A stretch of 64,000 bases of DNA from Eucommia ulmoides (GCA_016647705.1 CM028340.1:8433001-8497000); one strand, 5' to 3'. Counted from the first letter of the stretch, positions 24,177 to 36,358 are shown. Numbers and translations are program-made. Notes: generated by a model from the letters alone, not told the origin.

Positions 24177-24647
24177 ATGCCTTCAAATAGTAGTTCAAGT
24201 AAGGAAAACTCATATGGTGTTTGCGGTTAGCCTGGACCTTGCGATCACTCTACACGTTGGGTTCTAAAACCATATTATGATGACTACTGAAGCAATCAAG
24301 ACACCAACCCAAAAGAGTATCATGTCAGTTTTCGCCAAGAGTGAGAATACATGGTGACACAGTCTAACAACCTTGTGTCTTTGTTGAACGATCTTAATGC
24401 ACCAGTTTCGCATCATTTATTCGTACAGACGCCTCGATGATGTCAAATTAATAACATAATTGATATTGAAGAAGTTATTACACAAACCTGTGTGGAGAAT
24501 AATCATATGCAAAGAAGTCGTTACTGTCTACTTTGACTAGCCACTGAAATAGACATCACGATTAACAGAGCACTCTCTCCAACTGAATATCATAATGTGA
24601 TAACCAACAATGATTATCGGTCTAAGGGATACATGTCTAACGAATAA
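24177..24647 (+). pseudogene. Decayed 156-codon reading frame, unrecognised
   Basis: A single frame runs from ATG (24177) to a double stop TAA TAA (24645) with no frameshift. It is broken only by five in-frame stops, at codons 18 (TAG), 38, 56, 88 and 120 (all TGA). Each could come from a TGG Trp codon by one G-to-A change. The protein starts with a Ser-rich MPSNSSSSKENS. Mid-sections include DHSTRWVLKPYYDDY and NNLVSLLNDLNAPVSHHLF, and the end is Asn/Tyr-rich. I know no family for it. The upstream array and TATA box, and the downstream AT-rich tail, suggest a former gene cassette, possibly of mobile or viral origin. Confidence 0.45.
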
Positions 24648-24796
24648 TAAATATATTTTGCAATTGTATTGTATTTGTTATGTATTTTCAATTGACTATC
24701 TTAGAGATGTTATGTATCTTAATCTTTTATACTTCTTAATCAATGCTTGATTTGAAAGAGAACCATCAATCAGTAAGGTTCCTTCCCTAGACATGA

Positions 24797-25451
24797 CAAT
24801 GTCGGAAAGTGAAACGTCCTATGTGGGCATCTTCGACGATTTTTTAAAAATCATTCAGTAATCTATTTTCAGTTTTGTAAGTTTCATTGTAGAGTTTTAT
24901 GAATGTAGTTTATGTAAAAAAATAAATAAATAAATAAATAAATAAAAAATTGGACACAAAAAGGGTACCGTTTTGATGTTCAAAGTTATCGAAAAAACAG
25001 TGTCGAAAAGTGAAACAACCCATGTAGGCATCTTCGACGATTTTTTAAAAATCATTCAGTAATCTATTTTCAATTTTGTAAGTTTCATTATATAGTCTTA
25101 TGAATGTAGTTTATGTGAATAAAATGAATCAATTTTGGACATGGATATGGTACTGTTTTGGCGTTCAAAGTTGCCGAAAAAACAATGTTGATAAGTGAAA
25201 CAGCCCATGTGGGCATCTTTGACGATTTTTTAAAAATCATTCAGTAATTAGTTTTCAATTTTGTAGGTTTCGTTGTAGAGTCTTATGAATGTGGTTTATG
25301 TAAAAAAAAATTTGATCAATTTTGGACACAGATATGGTACCGTTTTGGCGTTCAAAGTTGTCGCAAAAATAATGTCGAAAAGTGAAACAGCCCATGTGGG
25401 CATCTTTGACAATTTTTTAAAAATCATTCAGTAATCTATTTTCAGTTTTAT
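24797..25451. repeat. Tandem repeat, about 185-bp unit, 3.5 copies
   Basis: Units start near 24797, 24998, 25182 and 25369 (partial). Each contains GTCGAAAAGTGAAACAGCCC, TTTTTTAAAAATCATTCAGT, a TTATGAATGTAGTTTATGT block and GGTACCGTTTTGGCGTTCAA. The first unit is longer because of an (AAAT)n run at 24921-24947. The TTTTTTAAAAATCATT core can pair with itself over a short distance. Confidence 0.85.
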
Positions 25452-25557
25452 AAATAAAAATATACTCGGGCCTACGAACAGGGCGAGGCTCATCCTCACC
25501 CGCCTATGTCTCCATTTTTCTACTCTCAATGGCATTATGATAGGTCAATCGTTCAAT

Positions 25558-26412
25558 TTATTCATCCCTCATATTTGTCATTTGCACAATGATGCCCATG
25601 TCCAAATCCCCAAATTTCCATGGCATAGGTGACACTTGTCCTACACGACTGCCATGTGAAATACATTGATGGTGCGGTGGGAGATCCAACGAGACACGGT
25701 AAACATCGATTGGAGTAAAATAGGGACCACCACTTGGCAAAGGACTAGACTTATATTGATGAAATACAGATTACTGTAGATTGTTGAATTGAGAGGTTGA
25801 AATATCTGTATGGCCTTGCCACGAGCTGCAAGGCATGTAGTGGTCTAGAAGAGTGAGGGTGGCAAAACGGAATGCTACCGTCAGTATAGGGCGAAGGTTG
25901 GACGGGGGTATAGAATTTTTTTTGTGGGCTATCTTGAGCAGATGATTGGTTCATTAGCTCAGTCGTCTCCTCACCATGATAATATTGAAATGCGGAGTGA
26001 CAAGTCGACAACACATTCTGCATTCGAAAAAGGATTGTCGGAGGTAGTCTTTCAATCCTAACATTATCGTTCACTTCTTGTTGTACTCGGAGCATCCTTT
26101 GACCCTAAATTAAGCAATATCTATAACAACTGTTACATTATAAATGAATAATGACAAACAATAATATAGTAATACGTAGTGTAACTTACCATTTTCTGTG
26201 CCATAACCACTGCTCTACGATAGCCTTGATCTGGAGGCGGGTGGGGGGATTGTTTGGGGAGGAGAAGAGCTGCAAAAGCAACCCCCTGATGGGATGGGGG
26301 CTGCCACTTTGGCAGGCTCCTACCATACATGAAGAAAGTTGCCACTGTGGTTGGAAACAGGCGAGTTTTGGCCGCTATCAAAGACATTGGCCATTCTTTA
26401 TCCGTTTTACTC
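25558..26412 (-). pseudogene. Two-exon coding fragment, unrecognised
   Basis: On the minus strand an exon-like frame follows an AG acceptor at 26412. It reads EWPMSLIAAKTRLFPTTVAT, then a Pro-rich stretch, then GYRRAVVMAQKM. A GTAAGT donor follows at once, and an 85-bp interval (26105-26189) ends in TTTAG. The next exon continues in phase with GQRMLRVQQEVNDNVRIERL and runs to a stop near 25751. More coding-like sequence in another frame (25558-25740) includes SGGPYFTPIDVYRVSLDLPP. The phase-matched GT-AG intron argues for a real gene ancestry. The 5' part is missing, and the family is not recognised. A plant transposon protein is one possibility. Confidence 0.4.
26105..26189 (-). other. Putative 85-bp intron
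   Basis: It is bounded by GTAAGT (26184-26189) and TTTAG (acceptor at 26105-26106), AT-rich inside, and keeps the reading frame between the two exon-like segments. Confidence 0.4.
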
Positions 26413-26598
26413 TAAAATCGTAATAAAATGCAAAGGGGCCCGAACGCCCTAGTTAAGGATTTTTGCAACTTATTAGCTCTAAATAGATAAAGAACTCTAT
26501 GTTATCATGTTCTCTCTCAATATATGTTTTCTTTCTCTGCTCTTTATCTCTCCCCCCTCTCTCTCTACTCTCTCACTCTAAAACCTCTGGTGAAAAAC

Positions 26599-27512
26599 CA
26601 ATGTTTTTAAAACCGGACCGGACGTCGAACCGAAAAAGTCACCGGGTCACGGGTCACCGGTTCAACCGGTAGGCGAACCGCGGTTGAACTAGTGACGTCA
26701 TATTACGTCATTAATTTATATATATATATAATATTAAAAACAATCACATGTGAAATAAATTACTATTTTCTATCCAAAATTATAATGAGGATAATAATCA
26801 CTTAGATTGCAATGGGATAATTATGAAACTTTACTGCGTGTTCAAACTAAAAGTATGAGGACTAAAGTGAGATTTGGGTTAAACTTTAGGAGAACAAAGT
26901 GTCAAAATATTTTTCAATTATATACCTGTGTTGTGTGCAGCCACTCCTTCCCAAATCCTCCCAACCCTAGATGTGTCAAAATCCTCCCCAACCTTTGATG
27001 TGTGAAACCACTCTTTCCCAGATCCACATCAAGTACCTCTCTCTCTCTCTCTCTCTAACGCTGCAACCCTAACAACGACGATACGAAGGAGGTGGGCGAT
27101 GACGGTGCAGTTGGGCAAGGGTGTGAATGGCGATAGTCAGGAATGGTTGATCGGCGGTTGGTACGGCTAGCGATCGTGCCCAGTGAAGTTCGGTTATGGT
27201 TTGGATGGCTCTAATCTGTGGTGGTTGATGGTCGAAGGTCGCACGAGCAAGGACCCTTGTTGATCAAAAAAACGATCTGTGGTGGTTGATCGTCGGAGGC
27301 CTGTGATGGTTTGAACAGGGGAATGACGAAAAACAAGCGGGTTCGATGAAAACCGGACCGATTCACTGGTTCGCAGTTGAACCAGTTTGAACCGTCCGGT
27401 TGAATGATTTAACCAGTTAAACGGTTTTTAGGGTATTTCCGGACCGGAAACATGGCCGGTCGACGGTTTAACCAATTCGAACAGCCAGTCCGGTCCGATT
27501 TTTAAATCATTG
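26599..27512. mobile_element. hAT-like MITE
   Basis: The termini are inverted: CAATGTTTTTAAAACCGGAC on the left and, on the other strand from the right, CAATGATTTAAAAATCGGAC. Both extend into further ACCGG/CCGGT-rich inverted sequence. An exact 8-bp duplication TGAAAAAC flanks it (26591-26598 and 27513-27520). The 8-bp size and CA...TG ends fit hAT, although one extra matching base would also allow 9 bp (Mutator-like). The middle is GC-rich with a (CT)n run near 27037. No transposase is present. Confidence 0.8.
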
Positions 27513-27520
27513 TGAAAAAC

Positions 27521-27845
27521 AAGCCTTCGGAAAGAAAAAGAAAAAAATAGAATAAATAAAAGAAAAAAGTTAAATGATTTTACCCTTAAATTATAGCACA
27601 TGAATGTTAGGTGATCAATTTCTATGAAATTTAACCCCAATATTTAACAGAAGAATTACATAAAAAAATCGACTGCAAAAAGAAAAGTCACATTGAAAAA
27701 AAAAATGAACTGGATGATCACATAAAAAGAACACACTGCAAATAGGAGAGGAAGACCAAATTTGTAATTTGCCTTGAAAAAAGAATGAATCTCAATTTCC
27801 TTTTGCACCCAAACCTTTTGAAAGAGAGAAATTGGTATCAAAGTA
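27521..27845. other. 3' flank of F-box pseudogene
   Basis: About 325 bp of AT-rich sequence downstream of the F-box pseudogene stop codon. No further coding sequence was recognised. Confidence 0.45.
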
Positions 27846-28596
27846 CTAACCCCCCAGCATTTCATACCCTGCTCTCTTCCATTTTTCCCATTTATTACTC
27901 TTATGATTGAACAACCATGGTATTGAATTAGGTCCATAATTCACACGCGGGCCTGAGTCTGATCCTTCCCTTCTTTCTTTGCCAGAATTCAAAATTACTT
28001 TCGTTCAATCAATAAATAGTAATCTTTCATCATCTCCAAAGGGAATGTAATGCATAAAACCAGTAAAATATATTCCTCCTGGTGGTGGTTTGATAGTGTA
28101 TTGCTTCTCCCAAATCTACTTATCAATGTCCTTCAGCACCCATATATCAATTGCATGATGTGAATCTCGAACAAAATTTCGAGTGTTGATCACACACAAA
28201 GACCCTTTGAAATCCTCCAATGAGAAATTCGAAAGGTCTAAATGCCGAGAAATTTCATAGTTGTCGAATCTCTCGTTCTTCAAATTGAATGTGCTTAATA
28301 AAATGTTGTCTTTCTCTGGTCTATCCGTCGAGTAAAGGATTCCGTCGACGCACAAAAAATTTGTCCCCCAAAGGTCCGGAAGACAACCCCAAGGCTTCTC
28401 CAAGATGAAGATTCAACTCCTTCCCCATCTTTCAGAGTAAAAATCTCACACTCCATATCAGTATGCTCATTTTCGTTGGAGAACAAGTGAATGACCTTGT
28501 ATTCGTTTATAGAGGGGACAATGGAGAAAATGAGAGGTTGAAGATGTGGTGGATCGGGAAGCCTCCAGCACTGATCCATTGTCGGATTGTAGATAA

Positions 28597-29058
28597 TGTT
28601 GATTATTTCTCATAATCACAATAACACGAAATTAAATAATAATTTAATGCATACATGATTATTATGACACAACAATGAAGAACGGTAATCGAAAGCGTAC
28701 ATGTTTCGGCCATCGCAAGAGATTGAATCTGTCGCAGCGGATTACTAACTAGGTCTTCCTCCCTATGATCTAGATTTCATGTTGATGGCTCTCAATGGGA
28801 AGAAACCCTCAATCTAGATTAGGAAGGGGACTTAATTATATATACTAGGGTTTCTCATTGGGCCCTCCCATAACGGACTTCAACGAAACCCTAAACCTAC
28901 ACTTGTCATTTAATTGGGCTTCTACATAAAAGACGCCACAACGCAAATCAAAATATGATCACTGATTATTTGGGTTGCTTAAATAATAGACTATCTATTA
29001 ACCCATTTTTGTAAAATAATGATTTCAATTAATGTTAACCCATAAAAATATTCCAACA
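28597..29058 (-). repeat. 3' LTR of copia element
   Basis: Begins TGTTGATTAT and ends ATTCCAACA on the plus strand. It is the same length as 35897-36358. Confidence 0.92.
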
Positions 29059-29076
29059 TTCTCCCACTTGGGCTAC
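29059..29076 (-). other. Polypurine tract of copia element
   Basis: The minus strand reads GTAGCCCAAGTGGGAGAA directly before the LTR. AAGTGGGAGAA is a typical copia polypurine tract. Confidence 0.85.
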
Positions 29077-29390
29077 ATTAATTGAATAAATTTAATTTTG
29101 AAAATAAAACTCTCGGGTTAATAACAGAAAAAAATTATTTTTGGTGTGACCACACCTTTTGTTTAAAGAAATGATAGTCTATAAGTAGCATATTAATAAA
29201 CTTATCCGGTCCAACATGATCTTAATATTAGATTATGATAGTCTATCTGTTAATCTCAACAAATATAAGACTTTCATACTCACAAATACTTATAATCATA
29301 TCGACAAGGATCGTAAGCCCAGTAGTGTAGTAAGAAACCAATGCTAACATGTGATCATTATCAATATACAATGTTCTTATTGGTCCTCAT

Positions 29391-29535
29391 TACAATTTCT
29401 CAACAAAATGAAATTATAATCGCAGTTTCTCAACAAAATGAAACTGTTGTAATTTCTCAACAATATGAAATTGCTAATTGCAGTTTCTCAACAAAATAAA
29501 ACTGTTGCAATTTCTCAACAATATAAAATTGTTTG
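29391..29535. repeat. Tandem units in copia 3' region
   Basis: Alternating blocks of CAGTTTCTCAACAAAATGAA and TAATTTCTCAACAATATGAA form about two 67-bp higher-order units between the end of pol and the polypurine tract. Confidence 0.65.
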
Positions 29536-29784
29536 ACTTTAACAAGTCATCTTTCACTAACAATACATCACGAGATCTCAAAATAGTGATTTGTGACAAC
29601 CAAAAGTATACAATTGTTATTCTTAAGGCACAATATCATACCATATTGTATAATCAATTCAAATAACATGATATGCAATAATGATGATCATCAAATAAAT
29701 TTTAATTTTGCAAAATGCATAACAATAGTTGTCACAATAGAATCAGCAAAATAAAGGAAAATAAATAGAATACAAAAGCTCTCA

Positions 29785-31345
29785 CTAAACCAAATAATCA
29801 AAAGACTTAATGACACCCATAGTCACAACATGTTGCTTGAACGCTATGGGTCTTAAACCTTTAATTAAAGGATCAGCAAGCATGGACTCGGTTCTTATAT
29901 GCTCGATCACAACATCCCCCTTCTTTACCAAGTTCTTGACTGTGAGGTACTTAATTTTCATATGCTTGGAACCTGCATTGATCTTATTGTTCTTGGAGTA
30001 GAACACAATTACATTATTGTCATAATAAATCACAATGGGTCGAGAGATGGAATCAACAACTCATAGCTCTTAGATCAGATGTCGTAACCAAATAGCTTGA
30101 GATGATACACCATAACAAGCTACAAATTCAGCATACATAGTCGAGGATGCAATTAGACTCTGTTTGACACTTTTCCATGAAATGGCTCCACCAGCTAGAA
30201 TAAAAATATATCCTAAAGTAGATTTGCGATCGTCTGAACAACCACCAAAATCAGAATCTGAGTACCCAATCACTTCGAGATTATCAACCCTTCTATACAC
30301 AAGCATAAAATCTTTCGTTCTTTGTAGATATCTCATGACTTTCTTTGCAGCAACCCAGTGATCATGCTCAAGGTTCGACAAATATCTACCAAGAACATTC
30401 ACAATGAAGGCGATATCAGGTCTCGTATATACTTGTGCATACATTAAGCTACCAATTGCACTGGTACAAGGAGCAGTCTTTATGACGTCATTTCCCAAAT
30501 CATTCTTTGGACATTGTTCATTGCTGAGTTTATCTCCCTTCACAATAGGTACATCACCTGCCTTGCACGTCTGTATATTGAACCTTTTAATCACACGATT
30601 GATATAGGCCCTCGAAGATAGTCCGAGAAGGTTTCGAGATCTATCACGACAAATCTCAATACCCAGAACAAAATATGCTTCTCCGAGATCCTTCATATCA
30701 AAATTAGCAAACAAGAGACATTTGGTATCATTCAGGAGATTCACATCACTACTAGCAAGCAAGATGTCATCAACATATAGAATCATGAAAATGAACTTGC
30801 TCCCAATGATTTTCATATAGACGCACTGATCAAACTTGTTTTCTACAAAACCAAAAGATGTCACAACTTTGTCAAATTTTAAGTACCACTGTCGAGAAGC
30901 TTACTTGAGACCATAAATGGACCTTTTCAATCTACATACTATACTCTCCTTTTTCATTTTCCTTAAATCCCTTAGGCTGTGACATGTAGACTTTCTCACT
31001 CAAATCTCCATTGAGAAAAGTTGTCTAGACATCCATTTGGTGAAGGTCTAAGTCAAAATGAGCTACCAACGCCATAATTAGCCTAAATGAATTTGGTGAA
31101 AATTGGTGAAAAAGTTTCTGTGAAATCAATGCCTTCTCGCTATGAATATCCTTTAGCAACCAGTCAAGCCTTGAATCTTTCAACATTCCCTTTGTTGTCT
31201 CTCTTGGTTTTGAATACCCATTTGCACCCAATGGGTTTATATCTCTTAGGAAGGTCAACAAGTTCCCAAACATCAATGTCTAACATAGATTGCATCTTAC
31301 CTCTCATTGCAATTAGCCATTCATTTGCCTAATCGCTATTGAGAG
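29785..31345 (-). pseudogene. Copia reverse transcriptase and RNase H
   Basis: The RT starts in a damaged stretch (31025-31345) that still shows FRLIMALVAHFDLDLHQMDV. A clean 264-codon frame (30070-30864) then holds the polymerase box YVDDILLAS, FDMKDLGEAYFVLGIEI, SAIGSLMYAQVYTRPDIAF and the RNase H motifs GYSDSDFGG and SLIASSTMYAEFVACY. The C-terminus continues at 29785-30033 (KYLTVKNLVKKGDVVIEHI, SMLADPLIKGL). The catalytic Asp pair in YVDD is intact. Stops and frameshifts near 31000, 30870 and 30050 prevent a full protein. Confidence 0.9.
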
Positions 31346-31388
31346 CTTCACGATAAGTAGTCGGGTCTACCTTTTCTCCATTATCATA

Positions 31389-33115
31389 TTATCCATCTCC
31401 AAGGTAAACATAGTAGTCATTAGAAATGGCAGCCCTTCTAGTTCTTTGCAATTTTCTCACTTGTACTTCAAAAGATGACTCATTCGCAGCCTCATTGATC
31501 AGAGGGATCTCATCTGCAATAGGCGTTACTTCAGCAGTAGGAGGAGTGAAAATATCCACACCTCGCTGAATTCCCCGATCAATAGCTCCATCATAAGATG
31601 TGACTTCTGAGGTCGGTATAGGTAAAGAAACAACATCAATGGGTTCCACTCTTTCATCAAACTGAGAGGGCATGACTTCAGCAACATCCAACTCCAAAAA
31701 TTTTGCTACTTGAGATTCAACAACTCTAGTGCCACAAGTCGAACAATAAAATCTGTATCCTTTCGAGTGACTAGGATACCCTATAAAGTAGCCTCTAGAA
31801 GTTCTTGAATCTGACTTCTTCATAGAAGGATTGTAGAGCTTCACCTCAGCTGGACACCCCCATACTTTAAAATGATTCAAACTGGGTTTTTTGTTCGTCT
31901 ACAGTTCAAACGGTGGTTTAGGCACTGATTTGCTAGGGACACGGTTCAGAATGTAGGTTGCTACTTTGATGGTTTCACCCCATAAATATTTTGGCAAATT
32001 TGATTTGTTCATCATGTTTCTTTTCATTTCCATAAGAGTGCGATTTTGCCTCTCTGCCAAGCCATTTTGTTCAGGACTTTCTGGCATAGTATACTGAGCA
32101 ATAATACCGTTATCCTGTAAGTACCTTGCAAAAGGTCCCTTCTGTTGTCCTGCATCACCATGTTTCCCATAATACTCACCACCTCGATCATATCTCACAA
32201 TTTTGATAACTTTCCCAATCTATTTTTCAACTTCAGTTCGAAAGATTTTGAACATTTCAAGAGCATCTGCCTTTTCATTGATTAAATAAACATAGCCATA
32301 TCGGGAGAAATCATCAATGAATGTAATGAAATACCTGTTACCACACAAGGTAGTTGAGTAAGGCCCACTAATGTCTGTATGAATAATCTCCAACAAATTC
32401 TGACTACGAATAGTATTCTTCTTCTTGGTCTTGGTCAATTTTCCTTTTACACAATCAACGCAAACTTTCGAGTTATCAGAATCAAGAGGATAAAGAATCC
32501 CAGAATCAATCAAGCGATCTACTCGTTCCTTATAAATGTGCCCCAACCGCTTATGCCACAATAACGAAGATCTTTCCTTAGTTAAAGATCTTTTAGCGAC
32601 AGTGTTTTCAACATTATAAGAACATGCAGATAGCAATGACAATCTATAAAGACCATCAGATAAAACACAATTGCCAACCACCTTAGAGTCATAAATCATC
32701 TCAATTTTTTTATTTGAAAAAGTGAAATAATATCCAGTTCTATCAAGTACTGAAAAGGGAATTAAATTTCTTTTAAACGAAGGTACACAAAAAACATTAT
32801 CCAAAACAAGCTGAAAACCAGAGTCTAAATCTAAAATAGCAATCCCGATGTGCTCAACACCAATCCCAATATCACCGCCAACTTTAAGCTTTGACTCTTT
32901 CTCACTTAGCTTCCTCAGGTTTCTTATTCCCTGTAAGGAAGTTGCAACATGAACGGTAGCACCACTGTCAAGCCACCAAGAATTTAAAGGAACATCAATT
33001 AAATTAGATTCAAAACAAACATAGGCAGATAACATACCATTTCCTTCTTCTTCTCTAACCAATTCTTAAACTTAAAGCAATCAAACCTCTTATGACCTTC
33101 TTTGTTACAATGAAA
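31389..33115 (-). pseudogene. Copia zinc knuckle, protease and integrase
   Basis: It starts with a CCHC knuckle CFHCNKEGHKRFDC (about 33075-33115). In another frame (32220-33062) comes the protease active site WWLDSGATVHVATS, then the gag-pre-integrase motif LLWHKRLGH, a CX2C pair (VCVDCVKG), and the integrase core with HTDISGP and FITFIDDFSRYGYVYL. One TAG near 32220 separates this from the same-frame continuation RYDRGGEYYG and PEQNGLAERQNRTL (31899-32198). That contains the second Asp and the Glu of the D,D-E triad. After another stop, VWGCPAEVKLYNP and SRGYFIGYPSHSKGYRF follow (31389-31880). Confidence 0.9.
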
Positions 33116-33151
33116 GCACTTAATGACTATGTTCTTGACATTTCTATTTCT

Positions 33152-33867
33152 CTACTTCTCACTCTCACTTTTCATGAAATTCTGTCTTTTCCTGTGACCG
33201 TGGAAGTTGGGATTTCTAGTCTTTTCACCCCTCTTCTGATTTTTCTGCTTCCCAAGAGTAACAAAATGAGCAGATTCATTCCTTTCTCTTTTCAACTTTT
33301 CTTCCTCAGCCACACATTTCGTGATCAAATCATTTACACTCCAAAACTGATTTTGGGTATTGTAGGCAGTCTTGAGTTGGCTAAAAGATGCTGGCAGAGA
33401 GTTGAGAGCATGATAAATAATGAACTTATCGGGAAGCGGAATGTTTTGTGCCTTCAATTTAATTTGAAGATTCACCATTCTCAAGATGAATTCGCGAATG
33501 CCTTTTGTATTATCGTACCTCATATTTATCAATCCATCCATAAAATACCGAGCCTCAGCGTTGTCCAATGTCTAGTATAAATTTTCCACAGCAGTAAGAA
33601 ATTCCTTAGCTTTTTTGCTCTCATTCCTCCAAGAAGATGCTTAGCAATGGACCTCTTGATTGAAATGAGGCTCAAACGGTTCAACCTTTCCCAATTTGCA
33701 TAATCAGCTTTCACGGCTTCAGTGCTCTCGTTAGTAGGTTGAAGAGGTTCATCCTCACGCAGGGCTAGGTCCAAGTCCATAATTTCCAAAGTGAACTCTA
33801 TGTCTGACCTCCATCTCTTATAGTTCGATCCATTTAGAATTTCAATGGTAGCGTTATTGTTGTTCAC
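33152..33867 (-). pseudogene. Copia gag, frameshifted
   Basis: The first frame (33529-33867) starts MNNNNATIEILNGSNYKRW and contains MDLDLALREDEP, the usual copia gag N-terminus. After a frameshift near 33600, the second frame (33152-33568) continues AEARYFMDGLINMRYD, then ILRMVNLQIKLKAQNIPLPD and HALNSLPASFSQLKTAYN, as in UBN2-type gag. The CCHC knuckle lies further downstream (about 33075-33115). Confidence 0.88.
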
Positions 33868-35896
33868 AACATAAGAAACTGTTTTTCACAAAAATTGCAA
33901 CTTAATCAATTATGGCCAATAGGAAAAATGCTCAATTAAGCATAGGCAATACAATATAAGAATCAATTGTGTTATTTTAAACTTCTCTTTGGGTAGAATT
34001 CACAATAAACAATTATTCTTTAATCATGAGGATTAACAAAATAAGAAAAATTTACAAATTTAAAATCCATCCCCTTTGGATAGATTGACCTTTAAATCCA
34101 TATATTTTCTTCAAAACATAATTAAACAAATAACATTTCAAAATTCATTCCCTTTGGGCAAACAAATTTATCAAATTATTTATCTCACATAATATCCTCA
34201 TGCAATTAAATTAATTTACATAATAACCACCTTTGTGCAGGTGAATATACAAATTAATCTAAACTTTTCTCATCAAGAAAATAAAAACGCGAAAACTTAC
34301 AAATTATGTTGATTAAATCACTTTGATAAAATAACCTCAATAATCACAAGCAACTATTCCAAATCAGGAAAATTAAACTTTATTACCCAATAATTAAATT
34401 AATCTGCACAATAACCCCCCTTTGGGCAGGTGAATGTACAAATTAATCTAAAAATTTTCCATCAACAAAATAAAAACTCGAAAACTTGCAAATTATTTTG
34501 GTTAAATCACTTTTGCAAATTAACATCAACAATTCACAAGCATCCGTTCCAAATTGAAAAAATTAATCTATATTGCCCAATCACAACAGTGTATATTAGC
34601 GATATATATTCATATGATCAAAATAAGATGAAGTACGTCACAAATTGTACTTCCAGTGATCAACGATCAATTATAGTTGCAAGGATTTGAACAACAATTT
34701 TACCATATTTTAAAACTAATTATTAAACTAGTTTTATGTAATTTAAAACTAATTAGGAGAGTATATATTAATAAATCTTAATCTAAGGAGAGTGAGTACT
34801 GCAATCATGTCTCAAATCATCCAATATAATTTCTGTAAAATTTTCAATTGAAAATCATGTCTAAAAATAATTTTAAGTTACTTAAATCACATAATAAGTA
34901 GTAATTAACTAAAAATTATCTTTAATTCTCAAAAAATCAAATAAAATTTACAGAAAATTAGAGGGCATGAAAATAAGTGCACAGAAGAAAAAAAAAAAAA
35001 AAAAAAAAAAGACCCAAAATGGGCCCCGAATCGGGCCGCAAGGGCCCCATGCGCCTCCCCACGCATGTAAGAAATGTGGACCGCGGTTGGACGTTTTCTT
35101 CAACCTCCAGCCGGGTCTGAACCAGGTCATAAGACCCTAGTTTGACCCGGTTGCTCAAAACCCTAAAAATCGCGTCGTTTTCTCCAAGTATTTTGTGGGT
35201 TTATGTATATTTATGTATTTATAACACTACTATAACAATTAATTGAAGAAAAATTGAGTCAAAAATCACCAACTATGAAGAACAAATTGCGGCTTCGTGT
35301 TTTCTCACTCCTCCATGGCCAAAATTATAAAACTCGAAATTAACCATTATTTTCATCGAATATTATATGGGTTCATGCCTAATACTTATTTAAAACATTT
35401 ATATGATGTTTAATTGAAGAAAAAGCGAGTCAATATTCCCCAATATTAAAAGTAAATTATAATTTTTCAGGGGTTTCATAGCAGAAGTTTTGGCGTTCAA
35501 ATACTCACTGATTACTCAACAAAATAACACATATGATATATCAAATTAAATCTTGAGACAAGGAGAATAAACAAATTAAGGTATTACAGTCAATTGAAGC
35601 AAAAAATTACAAGAAATCACGGCCCCAAGTTTCGGCTTCGGGAGTTTTCTAGGGTTCGTGACAGAAACTTTAACCACAAAATACTCTTTAATTAAACAAC
35701 CAAATTGCATGTATCTTATATCAAATTAAAGTTTAATACAAGAAGAACAAAATTCCTAATGTTTCATATATAATCGAACTGAAAAATCACATGAAATCGT
35801 ACCCGCTAGTTTCGGTTTTGTTAAGAACAGAAAATAAATAAAGTTTCTAAAAAACAATTGTCGATCCTAAATCATGTACGTAGGTTCTGTACGACA
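33868..35896 (-). other. Long 5' leader of copia element
   Basis: About 2 kb of non-coding sequence between gag and the 5' LTR. It holds two tandem copies of a 188-bp unit (about 34203-34580; TAATCTAAA...AAAACTCGAAAACTT is one shared block), a 22-25 base A run near 34988, a GC-rich patch (35012-35150), and two related units of about 175 bp (35466-35830). No reading frame of interest is present. Confidence 0.7.
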
Positions 35897-36358
35897 TGTT
35901 GATTATTTCTCATAATCATAATAACACGAAATTAAATAATAATTTAATGTATACATGATTATTAGGACACAACAATTAAGAACGGTAATCGAAAGCGTAC
36001 ATGTCTCGGCCATCGCAGGAGATTGAATCTGTCGTAGCGAATTACTAACTAGGTCTTCTTTCCTATGATCTAGATTTCGTGGTGGCGGTTCTCAATGGGA
36101 AGAAACCCATAATCTAGATTAGGGAGGGGACTTAGTTATATATATTAGGGTTTCTCGTTGGGGCCTCACATAACGGGTTTCAATGAAACCCTAAACCTAT
36201 ATTTGTCACTTCACTGGACTTCTACATAAAAGACGTCACAGCCCAAATCAGAATATGATCACTAATTATTTAGGCTACTTAAATAATAGACTATTCCTTA
36301 ACCCGTTTTTGTAAAATAATTAATTTAATTAATGTTAACCCATAAAAATATTCCAATA
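35897..36358 (-). repeat. 5' LTR of copia element
   Basis: Same length as the 3' LTR. It is bordered on the inside (minus strand) by TGTCGTACAGAACC, a possible mutated tRNA-Met primer-binding site, and on the outside by the GATAA duplication. Confidence 0.92.

Larger units (their letters stand above)
28597..36358 (-). mobile_element. Ty1/copia retrotransposon, 7.76 kb
   Basis: Two 462-bp LTRs (28597-29058 and 35897-36358) flank a minus-strand gag-pol in copia order (gag, protease, integrase, RT, RNase H). A perfect 5-bp duplication GATAA lies at 28592-28596 and 36359-36363. By eye the LTRs differ at roughly one position in ten, so the insertion is not recent. A polypurine tract abuts the 3' LTR. 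The polyprotein has several stops and frameshifts but most catalytic motifs remain. The element sits inside the F-box pseudogene in the same orientation. Confidence 0.95.

Noticed and set aside
24797..25451. CRISPR-like array
   Set aside because: Units are contiguous, about 185 bp and without unique spacers; this is a plant tandem repeat.
25558..26412. Naming the two-exon fragment as a plant mobile domain protein
   Set aside because: Context and style suggested it, but no diagnostic motif of that family is visible in the fragment.
33092..33580. 162-codon plus-strand frame
   Set aside because: It lies opposite the copia gag, which has clear gag motifs on the minus strand.
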